Shown: positions 25,272 to 33,967 of the stretch, one piece after another
Numbering within the stretch: position 1 is the stretch's first letter
Layout: each line of letters begins with the position of its first letter
NCBI GenBank assembly: GCA_910584975.1
Contig: CAJUEA010000011.1
Coordinates: 1 to 38,860 of the forward strand
DNA: 38,860 nt
Source: an uncultured Christensenella sp.
Lineage (GTDB): Bacteria > Bacillota > Clostridia > Christensenellales > UBA3700
Direction: 5' to 3'
The notes under the pieces: generated by a model
The model's input: the letters and a program-made list of their open reading frames with translations, nothing else
The model's database searches: none
Told to the model about the DNA's origin: nothing
Position numbers and translations under genes: made by a program

Positions 25272-26045
25272 TTAATATTTGTTTATTATAAACATTGAGT
25301 TTATATCAATACTTTCAAATTCATTTTTTAAATATTTGATTTGAAACAAATCCTTTTCGCCGTCAAACTTTTGCTCAAAGTAATAGTATCCGTCCAACTG
25401 CTTTAAGTTTTGCAATATATTTAAGTCGGGAAGTATTGCCAGTTCAATTTTGTTTGACTCTGTTGCTATCCATCCAATTGGGATATCTTTTTGCAATATA
25501 ATTTGTATTGAACTGCCTTGCATACCAAATTCGTCAATCAAATCGCAAATTATATCATTGCTTAAATATTGATAATATTTTTTGTTGCTGCAATAACTTT
25601 CGTACAAGTCAAAAATCAATTTAGTATCGATTTTTGTAGCGTTTTTTGTCGAAAAATCATTGTTTTGCTGTGAAATAATTTTCTTTCGATTGCCTTTTAT
25701 AAGGCTTTTAAAACCATATTTTTTGTAGTAATTGTCATCTTTAGGGGACAATATTGCAAAATCATAATTTTGATTTTTAAGCTTGTCAAGAGTATCGCAC
25801 AAAAGCTTTTGCATAACACCTTGTTTTCTGAAATCGGGATGTGTGCAAACACCTGTTATAAGAGCAGTTTTGTATTTTTTGCTATCACTGCAAATTTGAA
25901 TTTCCACAACATTTACAAGAGCAATAGTGTTGCTATCCAAATTAATTTGATAGGAAACAACTTTGTTGCGCCTGTTATTAAAATAAAAATTTGTGTATTC
26001 TTCGCCGTCATTAAATACAAAATCAAAAAGTTCAAGTTTATTCAT
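25272..26045 (-). CDS. GNAT family N-acetyltransferase
   Basis: A 257-residue protein whose first half is a GNAT domain. Beta-4 and the pyrophosphate loop read ITGVCTHPDFRKQGVMQKLL (64-82), with the acyl-CoA motif R-K-Q-G-V-M. DYYKKYGF-type residues (NYYKKYGFKSL) close the domain. The second half is lower in similarity and may be a sterol-carrier-like or second GNAT half, as in Eis-type enzymes. Substrate unknown. Its start overlaps the end of the DUF2156 gene by 8 nt, so the two form one minus-strand operon. A copy of the dispersed repeat (25617-25636) lies inside the coding region. Confidence 0.85.
   Translation of the reverse strand: MNKLELFDFVFNDGEEYTNFYFNNRRNKVVSYQINLDSNTIALVNVVEIQICSDSKKYKTALITGVCTHPDFRKQGVMQKLLCDTLDKLKNQNYDFAILSPKDDNYYKKYGFKSLIKGNRKKIISQQNNDFSTKNATKIDTKLIFDLYESYCSNKKYYQYLSNDIICDLIDEFGMQGSSIQIILQKDIPIGWIATESNKIELAILPDLNILQNLKQLDGYYYFEQKFDGEKDLFQIKYLKNEFESIDINSMFIINKY
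25617..25636 (+). repeat. Dispersed repeat, copy B (inside GNAT gene)
   Basis: Identical over 20 bases to the reverse complement of 24321-24340. Flanks beyond it resemble copy C (33689) for a few more bases (TAG..GTT versus TCG..GTT). Confidence 0.6.
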
Positions 26046-26919
26046 ATTTACACTCTAACAAATATTTTTCATATATCAATGCAGGGTTGTAGCTCAATTT
26101 TGCTTTTCTTAATCCTTCAATGCCCATATCTTCCTCACGATTGATATATTCTGTGTTTTGCAAAAAATTGTTTACAGTCAAATAATTTATCATTGCATAA
26201 ATGCCTTTGTAGTTTGTGTCTGCCTTTTCAAAAAACACTTGTGCTATATTGTGTGCTGAGATAGCAGAAACGCTGAAAGCACCAATTTTGTCGTCTATAA
26301 GCAACAAACCGATTTTTAAGTCAAGTTGTTTGTAATGCTCAAGGGCAATGGATATGGCAATTTTTTCTTTGCTGTCAACAGCATGTAAACTTAGTCCCAT
26401 CCAATTGTCATATAGTTTTAAAATTTCGTCATAATAACTTTCGTTGTATTCAACAAATTCATACTTATAATTTTTTACAAAAGAATTGACAAAGTTCTTT
26501 TTTGCGTGAAATTTTTTTCCGTGCAAATTTTTTAAATCGTCAGTTAGGTAAATATAGTCGCTTGCATTGCGGTCAAAGCTTATTGAGCAACCTTTAGGAA
26601 TACAAGGAATATTGTTGACGATATCTTTATCCAACCCTGCAAAATAAAAGTTTTTGCCTTGTTGATGTTCGCTAATTAGAGAGTAAATCTTATCAAAATC
26701 CTCTGTATTTGCTATTGATGGGGAATAGAAATAACTTTTTTTGCCCCAAATGCCTTTTACAATTACATAATTATTATAAAATGCAATTTTCACATTGTTT
26801 TTAGTATTCCACAAATAAAAAAAGTTAAAATCGCTAATGCTGTTGAGTTTTAAATTTTCAGCAACGCATTTTTCATAATTTTGTTTATGATTGAGAGAAA
26901 TATCCTCAAAATTTAACAT
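26038..26919 (-). CDS. DUF2156 (phosphatidylglycerol lysyltransferase C-terminal-like) protein
   Basis: A 293-residue soluble protein with the DUF2156 pattern: SISDFNFFYLWN near the start, a central RNASDYIYLTDDLKNLHGKKFHAKKNFVNSF, and EDMGIEGLRKAKLSYNPALI near the end. The fold is a double GNAT related to the catalytic domain of MprF and to FemABX-like aminoacyl transferases. There is no membrane domain, so it is the stand-alone form whose substrate is not known. AGAGG lies about 7 nt ahead of the ATG. First gene of a two-gene operon with the GNAT protein, which suggests they modify related substrates (inference). Confidence 0.88.
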   Translation of the reverse strand: MLNFEDISLNHKQNYEKCVAENLKLNSISDFNFFYLWNTKNNVKIAFYNNYVIVKGIWGKKSYFYSPSIANTEDFDKIYSLISEHQQGKNFYFAGLDKDIVNNIPCIPKGCSISFDRNASDYIYLTDDLKNLHGKKFHAKKNFVNSFVKNYKYEFVEYNESYYDEILKLYDNWMGLSLHAVDSKEKIAISIALEHYKQLDLKIGLLLIDDKIGAFSVSAISAHNIAQVFFEKADTNYKGIYAMINYLTVNNFLQNTEYINREEDMGIEGLRKAKLSYNPALIYEKYLLECKYE

Positions 26920-27042
26920 AAATACCTCTTTTTTATATTTTTTCTTGCTTTAATTCAATTAAAACTTGTTTCTAACAGTTCATATTTATAGTATTAGTCA
27001 TTATTATTGAATTTTAACAAAATCAATTGTTTATGCAAGCTT

Positions 27043-27063
27043 TATTATTACTTACTAATAATA
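27043..27063. promoter_or_regulatory. Dyad upstream of the catalase promoter (possible operator)
   Basis: TATTATTA, CTTAC, TAATAATA: a perfect 8-bp inverted repeat with a 5-nt spacer (27043-27063), 16 nt before the -35 element. It does not fit the 7-1-7 PerR box, so a different regulator, or chance in AT-rich DNA, must be considered. Confidence 0.35.
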
Positions 27064-27079
27064 GCAAATTTTTCCATTT

Positions 27080-27109
27080 TTGTCAAATCTTTGCTAGTTA
27101 ACATATACT
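27080..27109 (+). promoter_or_regulatory. Catalase promoter
   Basis: TTGTCA (27080-27085), 18-nt spacer, TATACT (27104-27109). Start near 27116 gives a short leader with AGGAGG (27132-27137). It supports ATG 27142 and excludes the upstream in-frame start at 27007. Confidence 0.55.
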
Positions 27110-27141
27110 TTATAGGTGATTTTAATATTTTAGGAGGTAAT

Positions 27142-28653
27142 ATGGATAGCGAAAACAAAGAATTTACGCGTTCGATGGGTGGCAGAGTTTATGACGATCA
27201 AAACAGCATAACAACTTATGGCAATGAGTATACGATAATGAGTGATGCACATTTGTTTGAAAAAATGGCACATTTTAATAGGGAAAGAATCCCTGAGAGA
27301 ATTGTGCATGCAAAGGGTGGAGGTGCTCACGGGGTGTTCACTTTGACAAGTGATATGTCCGAATTTACTGATGCAGATATGTTTTGTGGAGTGGGAAAAC
27401 AAACAGAAATGCTAGCAAGATTTTCAACCGTAAGTGGTGAGAGAGGTTCAGCAGATACAAAAAGAGATCCAAGAGGATTTGCATTGAAATTTTACACCAA
27501 AGAGGGAAATTACGATATTGTTTGTAACGATACTCCTGTGTTTTTTGTGCGTGATGCAATTAAGTTTCCTGATTTTATTCATTCTCAAAAAAGAAATCCA
27601 GTAACAAATTTGCCTGATATGAATGCTTATTGGGACTTTTTGTCCTTGACACCTGAATCAATGCATCAAGTTATGAGGCTAATGTCCGACAACGGAACAC
27701 CTGATGGATTTAGGCATATGGATGGCTTTGGCAATCACACTTTTATGTGGTATAAAAAAGATGGCAGTTATGTTTGGGTTAAGTATACATTCAAATCTTT
27801 GCAAGGCATAAAAAATTTGACGGATAAAGAGGCCGTAAGACTTGCTGGCGAAAATCCTGACTATGCCGTTCAAGATTTGTATGACCATATCAAAGCAGGG
27901 GATTTCCCAGCGTGGGATATGTATGTGCAGATTTTGACGCCCGAACAAGCAAAAGATTATCGTTATGATATTTTTGAGGTTACAAAGGAAATTTACGAGG
28001 AAGATTATCCACTTATCAAAGTTGGAAGATTTGTGCTTAACAGAATACCAACAGACTTTTTTACAGAAATCGAGCAAGCAGCCTTTTGTCCCGGAAATAT
28101 GGTTAATGGTATTGGTCCATCTCCTGACAAAATGCTTAATGCAAGAATGGTTTTTTATTCTGACACGCAAAGATATCGTTTGGGTGTAAATTTTGAGCAA
28201 CTACCAACAAATAAACCAAAAAATATGGTCATGAACTATCAAAGGGACGGAAAAATGGCAGTGGATAATCCAAAGCAACCTTTCCCTAATTATTTTCCGA
28301 ACTCTTTTGGTGGCGTAAAACCTAACCCAACAGGAACACCACCACCAATTTACACTTGTGGTTATGTGAAAAATTATCCTATGCCAGTAAAGCCTATTGA
28401 CTTTGAACAGCCACGCAGATTTTATAAAAAAATGACTGAAAAAGAAAAAATGAATACAGTAAACAATATTTGTGGAAGTTTGGGGCAGGCAATTGAGAGG
28501 ATTCAATACAGACAATGCGCGTTGTTTTTTATTACATCGCCCGACCTTGGTGCAAAGGTTGCAAATCAATTAGGCTTGAATTTGAACAAAGTTATTTATC
28601 TTGCAGGCTTAAGTCAAGAGGAAAGAGTGAAAAGAACGAGTGCAAGGGAATGA
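27142..28653 (+). CDS. Monofunctional haem catalase
   Basis: A 503-residue haem catalase that disproportionates hydrogen peroxide. The distal His is His63 in KGGGAHGVFTL and the distal Asn is Asn129 in VCNDTPVFFVRD. FIHSQKRNP and GNHTFMWYKKDG are standard. The proximal haem-ligand Tyr is Tyr339 in ARMVFYSDTQRYRLG; the usual R-x-F-x-Y signature is slightly altered (V and F before the Tyr) but the ligand is kept. Length fits the small-subunit clade. The longer frame from 27007 has no ribosome site; AGGAGG sets ATG 27142. A catalase in an otherwise anaerobe-like genome suggests exposure to oxygen and a source of haem. Confidence 0.95.
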   Translation: MDSENKEFTRSMGGRVYDDQNSITTYGNEYTIMSDAHLFEKMAHFNRERIPERIVHAKGGGAHGVFTLTSDMSEFTDADMFCGVGKQTEMLARFSTVSGERGSADTKRDPRGFALKFYTKEGNYDIVCNDTPVFFVRDAIKFPDFIHSQKRNPVTNLPDMNAYWDFLSLTPESMHQVMRLMSDNGTPDGFRHMDGFGNHTFMWYKKDGSYVWVKYTFKSLQGIKNLTDKEAVRLAGENPDYAVQDLYDHIKAGDFPAWDMYVQILTPEQAKDYRYDIFEVTKEIYEEDYPLIKVGRFVLNRIPTDFFTEIEQAAFCPGNMVNGIGPSPDKMLNARMVFYSDTQRYRLGVNFEQLPTNKPKNMVMNYQRDGKMAVDNPKQPFPNYFPNSFGGVKPNPTGTPPPIYTCGYVKNYPMPVKPIDFEQPRRFYKKMTEKEKMNTVNNICGSLGQAIERIQYRQCALFFITSPDLGAKVANQLGLNLNKVIYLAGLSQEERVKRTSARE

Positions 28654-28667
28654 TTAAAAATTAATAC

Positions 28668-28696
28668 TTGAAAAGTTTTTGATATTGTGATAAAAT
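28668..28696 (+). promoter_or_regulatory. Promoter of the metallophosphoesterase pseudogene
   Basis: TTGAAA (28668-28673), 17-nt spacer ending TGA, TAAAAT (28691-28696). It remains intact although the gene behind it is frameshifted. Confidence 0.55.
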
Positions 28697-28730
28697 ATTA
28701 ATGCTAAAAAATTTTCAAGGTGCCTATTAT

Positions 28731-29770
28731 ATGAAAAAAATCTGCTAAAATATTGACTTTTACAATTTTAATCTTGCTTATTGCATTGCTTTTTGTATTA
28801 ACGGCTTGTGGTGTCGAAGTCCCTGAAAAATATAAAATGAAATGGGCAAAAGACACAAAGTTTGATGGAACATGCTACAAGACAATGCAAATGAGTGGCG
28901 ATGAACTTAAAATTTTGCAACTGACAGATATCCATTTTGATGACCACAATAACAGAAAAGAATGGACTCTTGACCTTATTTCTGATGTGATTGAGCGTGC
29001 AAATCCTGATTTGATTTCCGTAACAGGAGATTGGGTATCTACCAATGAGAAAAAGGAGAGAGATAAGGCAACAAAGGCTATTTTTGATGTATTGACAGCT
29101 ATAATATTCCTTGGATAGTGGCGTTTGGCAACCACGATGCAGAAGGAGAACTTACAAAATATGACTACGCAGATATATTTGCTGGCTACAAAAATAGCTT
29201 GTTTGATGTAAGTTTTACAAATCTTAAAGGTGGTGCTGGCAATTATGTTTTGGTGGTGGAAATGACGGAAAGCCAATGCAAGCCGTTGTAACCATTGATT
29301 CTCATAGTGCTTTGAGAAAATACAGCACAGATTATGATTGGATTGGCAAAGATCAAATTGAGTGGTACAAATGGGCAATGAAAGGAGTGCAGGAGCTTTA
29401 TGCAAATGCAGGTGGCACAGGCATTATTCCCTCAATAAATTTTCAGCATATCCATGTGAATGAGTACAAAGATAATATGGATAACCCAAATTATTATGTG
29501 CTTGGAGAAAATAAAGAGGATAGTTATCCCGGAAAGAAAAATACGGGGTGGTTCACTGCCTTAAAAGAGGTTGGAAGTTCAAAAGGTGTGTTTTTTGGAC
29601 ACGACCATGCAAATAATAAAATCATCAATTTGGAAGGAATTTACTTGGGTTACGGTGTGGAATCAGGTTGGTGTGAAGGCTATGCAGAGGACTGTAAAAA
29701 AGGTGGATTGTTGATTACTTTAAACAATAATGGAAATGTAAAATTGCAACAAATTTTGTATGAAAAGTAA
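28731..29770 (+). pseudogene. Lipoprotein metallophosphoesterase (calcineurin-like), three frameshifts
   Basis: The start ATG 28731 follows AAGGTG but meets a run of seven A (28734-28740); removing one A would give MKKSAKILTFTIL...VLTACG, a lipoprotein signal. The frame then continues to about 29093, where one base is missing, and again near 29255. Pieced together, the protein has all calcineurin-like motifs: LQLTDIHFDD, SVTGDW, AFGNHDAEG, NFQHIHV and FGHDH. It would be a secreted, lipid-anchored phosphoesterase of about 345 residues. Intact catalytic residues and promoter argue for very recent decay or for sequence error. Phase variation at the A7 run could explain only the first shift. Confidence 0.8.
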
Positions 29771-29849
29771 TTTAAGCAATGATTAAAATAAAATGCAATA
29801 TTTTATTTTGCATAATCTAATAATTTTAAATACAAGTTTCTATGCAATG

Positions 29850-29886
29850 TCAAAATGCAAATTGTGCATAAAAACATTTATAATAA
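29850..29886 (+). repeat. Dispersed intergenic repeat, copy 1
   Basis: TCAAAATGCAAAT (29850-29862), seven extra bases, then AAAAACATTTATAATAA (29870-29886). The same two blocks, with one mismatch and without the seven bases, occur at 37018-37046. Confidence 0.5.
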
Positions 29887-29903
29887 TTTAAAAAATAAGT
29901 ATC

Positions 29904-29939
29904 AAAATCACTTTGCTAAGTTTTGCAAGGTGATTTTTT
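29904..29939 (+). terminator. Terminator downstream of the metallophosphoesterase
   Basis: AAAATCACTTTGC (29904-29916) pairs with GCAAGGTGATTTT (29925-29937), 13 bp with one T-G pair, loop of 8, T-run to 29939. Confidence 0.82.
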
Positions 29940-29960
29940 GTTATAGTAAAAAATTGGCTA

Positions 29961-29989
29961 TTGACATTGATTAATTTATATGTTATATT
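29961..29989 (+). promoter_or_regulatory. Promoter of the GPH transporter operon
   Basis: TTGACA (29961-29966, consensus), 17-nt spacer ending TGT, TATATT (29984-29989). One of the strongest promoters in the window. Confidence 0.7.
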
Positions 29990-30023
29990 AAAATAAATAT
30001 GTTTTGTCTAACGGGGTTAATTT

Positions 30024-32249
30024 ATGAGTAGTGTTTTGACAGAGAAGGTTTCTGACGGCTTTTTTAAGCTTAAGACTTATTGGAAGAAACCTCCTAAGGG
30101 TTACTATGTAAGTTACAAAGAATTTGTAAACTTATCATTGGGTTTTGGCATAAGTTCCTTTTTGAGCGTTATGATTGGTATGGCAACATTTGATGTTGCA
30201 AAAGATATGATGGTGCACTTTAATGTGTCAACTGGTCAAGTTTGGCTGTTTGGTATGATAAGTGCGTTGATTGGTATTTTGCGTGCCCCAATAATGTCAA
30301 TGTGTATTGACAATTGCAAAAGCAAACGGGGAAAATTTAAGCCTTTTATTATGCCTGCAACAATAATAACTTGTGTTTGTTATTGCATAACGCCGTTTAT
30401 TCCTTTAGCTTGGAATAATAATGTGCTAAATTCAATTAATATTCCTGCAATACCTTGGCTTGGACTTATGGAGGCATCAAACATCGTCTTTACGCCTGCC
30501 ATTATTTCTTTGTGGGTGTTGATTTTGGTTGCTGTAACTGCAAGCACATTTGTGTCTCAAGCTGTTGCTGGTATTGAGCAAACTATCACGCCTGTTTCAC
30601 AAGAAAGGTCGAACATTGCAGCCCTAAGAGGACTTATTTGCAATATTCCAGCATCAGTTGCAAATGCCGTGCCAGGTATTTTGTTGATGTTTGGTGTTTT
30701 CAAAACAGAAACAATTGGTACAAGCACAATTTATCCATTGGTAATGAACAAAATATTGTTCCCAATCTGTTCAATATTTGCAATCATCCTTGTGTTTTTT
30801 GTGGTAAGAGGAACACATGAAAGGGTAGTGCTTACAAACTCTGTAAAAGAAAGAGTGAAGTTTAAGGATGGTGCAAGAGCACTTAGCACAAACAAATATT
30901 TTTGGATTGTTGTGGCATATCAAATTATCATTACAATCAGAGCAAATATTAATGTCGTTGATGTTATAAGACAATATAGCTATTCAGATAATCAAGCTTT
31001 GGCTGGTGTAATTGACTTTTTCAGCAAAACACTTTTGATGAATGCCTTTGTACTCGGAATGGTTTTGGGGCCAATTTTGATGAAAAAATTTGGGAAACGA
31101 AAGGTAATGATTTGCTCAAATATTGGTTTTGTGATTTTTGCGTTTTTACAACTTGCTACATATAAAGTTCCAATTCTTGTGGTAATGTGCACATTCTTCC
31201 AAAATATTTTTGTAGGATTTGACTATATCACAGGTATTATGACTTCCGATGCATTGGATTACGAGCAATATAGGCACGGCAAACGAGTGGAAGGTTTCTG
31301 GCAAAACTTCTCGGGATTGATTACTACAATAACAGGTGTTTTTGTCGCCTTAATTCCACTTGTGATTGCTGCACTGGCAGGCATTGGCTTTGGCGATAAA
31401 TATGCAGAAAAGATGCTTGACCCAAATATTCGTGATAAGTTTTATTTGTATAGGAGTATTGTAGGTGTAATTTCTGGTGCACTTGCAGCAATACCAATTT
31501 TCTTCTATGACATGACGGAAAAACAACACAGTAGCATTGTTAAGTCTTTGAAAATCAGAGCAGTAAAAGACGATTATGCAGCCGGCACTTTAACAGATAG
31601 TCAAATTGTTGAGCTAAAAGAAATTGCAGACTATGCAAAAGAGTTTAATGACACATTTATCCAAGGCAAGTTAAGCGAGTTTGAAAAATTGGATGAAGTT
31701 CTTGCAATGTTTGAGGATGCAAAAGCAAGAGAAGATGAGAAATATGCTTTGGAAGAAAGAGAAGAGTTTGAAAGAAATATTGATCTTGAAAACAAAAAAC
31801 TTGAAAACAGAATTGCAAAGCAAAAAGCAGCAAGCGAAAAGGCAAAAGTTGAGTTTGATGAGCAACAATTTATTCATGATTATGTGTATCGCAATAGATA
31901 TTTGATTAATCTTGAAATGTATGCTGATATCAAAGCTGAAAAAGATGCAGACAATGAAAAAGTTGCACAAGAAAGATTTGCAAATCATATTGCAAAGGAA
32001 GAGGGCAAATATCAAGTTGCGCTTGAAAAAGCAAGACAAAAAGCAATAAAAGGCAATGTTAAATTGAATGAGGATGACTTTAGAGAGAAGTTTGTTTACA
32101 ATTCAAAATACATTATCAAACAAGAAAATTTTGCTGAAATGTTTGAAAAAAGAGAAAAAACAAATGCTGAAATTGCAAAAGAAAAAACAATTTTGGAAAT
32201 TGAAAAAGTAAACAAAAGATTGGAAAAAATTAAAGTTAAAATTGCTTAA
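30024..32249 (+). CDS. GPH-type (MFS) sugar:cation symporter with long coiled-coil tail
   Basis: 741 residues. Residues about 30-495 form a twelve-helix major-facilitator protein of the glycoside-pentoside-hexuronide type, with the loop ...MSMCIDNCKSKRGKFKPFIM (family R-x-G-x-x-R/K-P) and DALDYEQYRHGKRVEGF in the second half. After about residue 495 comes a cytoplasmic tail of nearly 245 residues, very rich in Lys and Glu and predicted coiled coil. In it two related segments occur about 69 residues apart: EQQFIHDYVYRNRYLINLEM (about 610) and EDDFREKFVYNSKYIIKQEN (about 680). Typical GPH proteins stop near residue 460-500. Substrate unknown. A Gfo/Idh gene follows after 34 nt, so a sugar or cyclitol is likely. 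Confidence 0.88.
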   Translation: MSSVLTEKVSDGFFKLKTYWKKPPKGYYVSYKEFVNLSLGFGISSFLSVMIGMATFDVAKDMMVHFNVSTGQVWLFGMISALIGILRAPIMSMCIDNCKSKRGKFKPFIMPATIITCVCYCITPFIPLAWNNNVLNSINIPAIPWLGLMEASNIVFTPAIISLWVLILVAVTASTFVSQAVAGIEQTITPVSQERSNIAALRGLICNIPASVANAVPGILLMFGVFKTETIGTSTIYPLVMNKILFPICSIFAIILVFFVVRGTHERVVLTNSVKERVKFKDGARALSTNKYFWIVVAYQIIITIRANINVVDVIRQYSYSDNQALAGVIDFFSKTLLMNAFVLGMVLGPILMKKFGKRKVMICSNIGFVIFAFLQLATYKVPILVVMCTFFQNIFVGFDYITGIMTSDALDYEQYRHGKRVEGFWQNFSGLITTITGVFVALIPLVIAALAGIGFGDKYAEKMLDPNIRDKFYLYRSIVGVISGALAAIPIFFYDMTEKQHSSIVKSLKIRAVKDDYAAGTLTDSQIVELKEIADYAKEFNDTFIQGKLSEFEKLDEVLAMFEDAKAREDEKYALEEREEFERNIDLENKKLENRIAKQKAASEKAKVEFDEQQFIHDYVYRNRYLINLEMYADIKAEKDADNEKVAQERFANHIAKEEGKYQVALEKARQKAIKGNVKLNEDDFREKFVYNSKYIIKQENFAEMFEKREKTNAEIAKEKTILEIEKVNKRLEKIKVKIA

Positions 32250-32283
32250 AGCAAATGATTAATATCGATTTTTGGAGGATTTT

Positions 32284-33546
32284 ATGACAAAAGTAGTAAT
32301 ATTGGGGTATGGTGGCAGAGGCAGAAATTATGGCATATTATGCAAATCGCCATCAAACAAAAAGCATTTTGAAGTTGTTGCAGTAATTGACACTATGGAT
32401 GATAAGCTTGCACTTGCAAAATCTGAAATGGGACTTGCAGACGACAAGTTGTTCAAAAGTATTGACGATTTTTGTGCTATTCCAAAAATGGCTGATTATA
32501 TGTTTATTTGCACTCAAGATAAACAACATCACGAGCACGCAATAAAAGCACTGAATTGTGGATACAATTTGTTGCTAGAAAAGCCTATTGCTTGCACTTT
32601 GGAGGATTGTGTTGACATTGCAAGAGTGGCAAATGAAAAAGGGCTTAAGGTGGATGTTTGCCATGTGCTAAGGTATTCTGGTTATTATGAAAAAATAAAA
32701 GAGGTTATGGATAGTGGAGTGCTTGGTAAGATTATTTCAATAGAGCAAGTGGAAAATGTTGCTTATTGGCACCAAGCACACAGCTTTGTAAGAGGAGACT
32801 GGAGAAATAGCGAGCAGTCAACTCCTATGATACTTGCAAAATGTTGTCACGATTTGGATATTGCAGTTTATCTTGCTGATTCAAAATGCAAATATGTTTC
32901 TTCTATTGGTAAATTGAACTATTTCAACAAAGAAAACTGCCCAGAGGGTGCAACTGATTATTGTTTGAATGGTTGTAAGGCAAAAGATAAATGTCCTTAT
33001 GACTGCGAAAAAATTTATATCAAAACAATAAAAGGTATGCCACCAGTGGCTTACAAATATATGTGGCCTCAATCAAGGCTTATGACAGACAGCACAGTTA
33101 CCATTCCAAAGCTTTATGATGCTTGCAAAAACACTGATTTTGGAAAATGCGTGTTTAAATTAGACAACAATGTTGTGGATCACCAAACTGTGCAAATGGA
33201 GTTTGAAAACGGAATTTCTTCTACTTTGACAATGACTGCTTTCAGTGGAAAGTCTTCAAGCCGTGAAACTGTTATTCGTGGTACTCTTGGTGTTATGTAT
33301 TGCCACACTGACAAACCAAAATTCATTTTGGAAGTATTCGGTAAAAAGCCAAAGAAAATTGGCAGAAGTTTGTCTGCTCGTGGTTCACACGCTGGTGGAG
33401 ACGGAAAAATGATTGCTGCACTTGCTGAAGGCAGAGCAAAAACTGATATCAATATGAGTATTGAAAGTCATTTGATGGCATTTCTTGCAGAACAATCACG
33501 ATTGGAAAATGGTGTGCCAAAATATCTTGACGATTACAGAAAATAA
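32284..33546 (+). CDS. Gfo/Idh/MocA family oxidoreductase
   Basis: A 420-residue NAD(P)-dependent dehydrogenase. The N-terminal Rossmann fold begins VVILGYGGRGRNYG, and the conserved EKPIA (LLEKPIACTLEDC) marks the catalytic-lysine strand. A Cys-rich insertion in the C-terminal half (NCPEGATDYCLNGCKAKDKC, then YDCEK) belongs to a subfamily seen in sugar-degradation loci and could bind a metal. RGSHAGGDGKM is typical near the end. GGAGG (32274-32278) sets ATG 32284, not the in-frame TTG 32272. Second gene of the transporter operon; the likely role is oxidation of the imported sugar, cyclitol or derivative. Confidence 0.9.
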   Translation: MTKVVILGYGGRGRNYGILCKSPSNKKHFEVVAVIDTMDDKLALAKSEMGLADDKLFKSIDDFCAIPKMADYMFICTQDKQHHEHAIKALNCGYNLLLEKPIACTLEDCVDIARVANEKGLKVDVCHVLRYSGYYEKIKEVMDSGVLGKIISIEQVENVAYWHQAHSFVRGDWRNSEQSTPMILAKCCHDLDIAVYLADSKCKYVSSIGKLNYFNKENCPEGATDYCLNGCKAKDKCPYDCEKIYIKTIKGMPPVAYKYMWPQSRLMTDSTVTIPKLYDACKNTDFGKCVFKLDNNVVDHQTVQMEFENGISSTLTMTAFSGKSSSRETVIRGTLGVMYCHTDKPKFILEVFGKKPKKIGRSLSARGSHAGGDGKMIAALAEGRAKTDINMSIESHLMAFLAEQSRLENGVPKYLDDYRK

Positions 33547-33688
33547 ATTTGCAAAAATTTGAGTTTATTTGGCATATTGAATTAATAACCTTTTAAAACA
33601 AATATAAAAATATTTATTATTTATTACAATACTATAAGTCATATAGGGATTATTTTTTGTGATTTATGGGAATCGAGAAAAAGCAAAA

Positions 33689-33703
33689 TAGTATCGATTT
33701 TTG
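33689..33703 (+). repeat. Dispersed repeat, copy C
   Basis: 15 bases identical to the core of the copies at 24321-24340 (reverse) and 25617-25636, with partial similarity continuing downstream. A 12-base version (TATCGATTTTTG) also overlaps the ribosome site at 32263-32274. Confidence 0.5.
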
Positions 33704-33908
33704 TCGGGTTATTATTGTTGATTTGAACTTTTGCCATTGATTATGTCAAAGTTTATCAAAACACAAATTATTTGTCACTCATCAAAAGTGCAAGCGATTT
33801 TAATTGATTTGTGATTTTTAGGGGGAATCATTGAACAGCAAAAACAAATAGAAAAATCAATATATTTTTTGCAACAAAATTTTACAAAAACAAATTTAAA
33901 TAAAATTA

Positions 33909-33937
33909 TTGACTTTTTATCAATTTAATAATATAAT
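33909..33937 (+). promoter_or_regulatory. Promoter of the small membrane protein gene
   Basis: TTGACT (33909-33914), 17-nt spacer, TATAAT (33932-33937). Near-consensus. Confidence 0.7.
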
Positions 33938-33967
33938 ACGATTATAAGATTTATGGAGGTGTTTGAT

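Larger units (their letters stand above)
33547..33967. other. 421-nt intergenic region with repeat copy C and a promoter
   Basis: No gene seen. It contains TAGTATCGATTTTTG (33689-33703), a copy of the dispersed repeat, and the promoter at 33909-33937. No convincing terminator was found for the Gfo/Idh gene. Confidence 0.55.

Noticed and set aside
27043..27063. PerR box
   Set aside because: Half-site spacing is 8-5-8 rather than 7-1-7 and the bases do not fit TTATAAT-N-ATTATAA.
27007..27141. N-terminal extension of catalase (45 residues)
   Set aside because: The promoter and AGGAGG lie after 27007; the family N-terminus matches ATG 27142.
29785..29809. Terminator directly after the metallophosphoesterase
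   Set aside because: The 10-bp stem is purely A/T with no following T-run; the G/C-containing hairpin at 29904-29939 is the better terminator.
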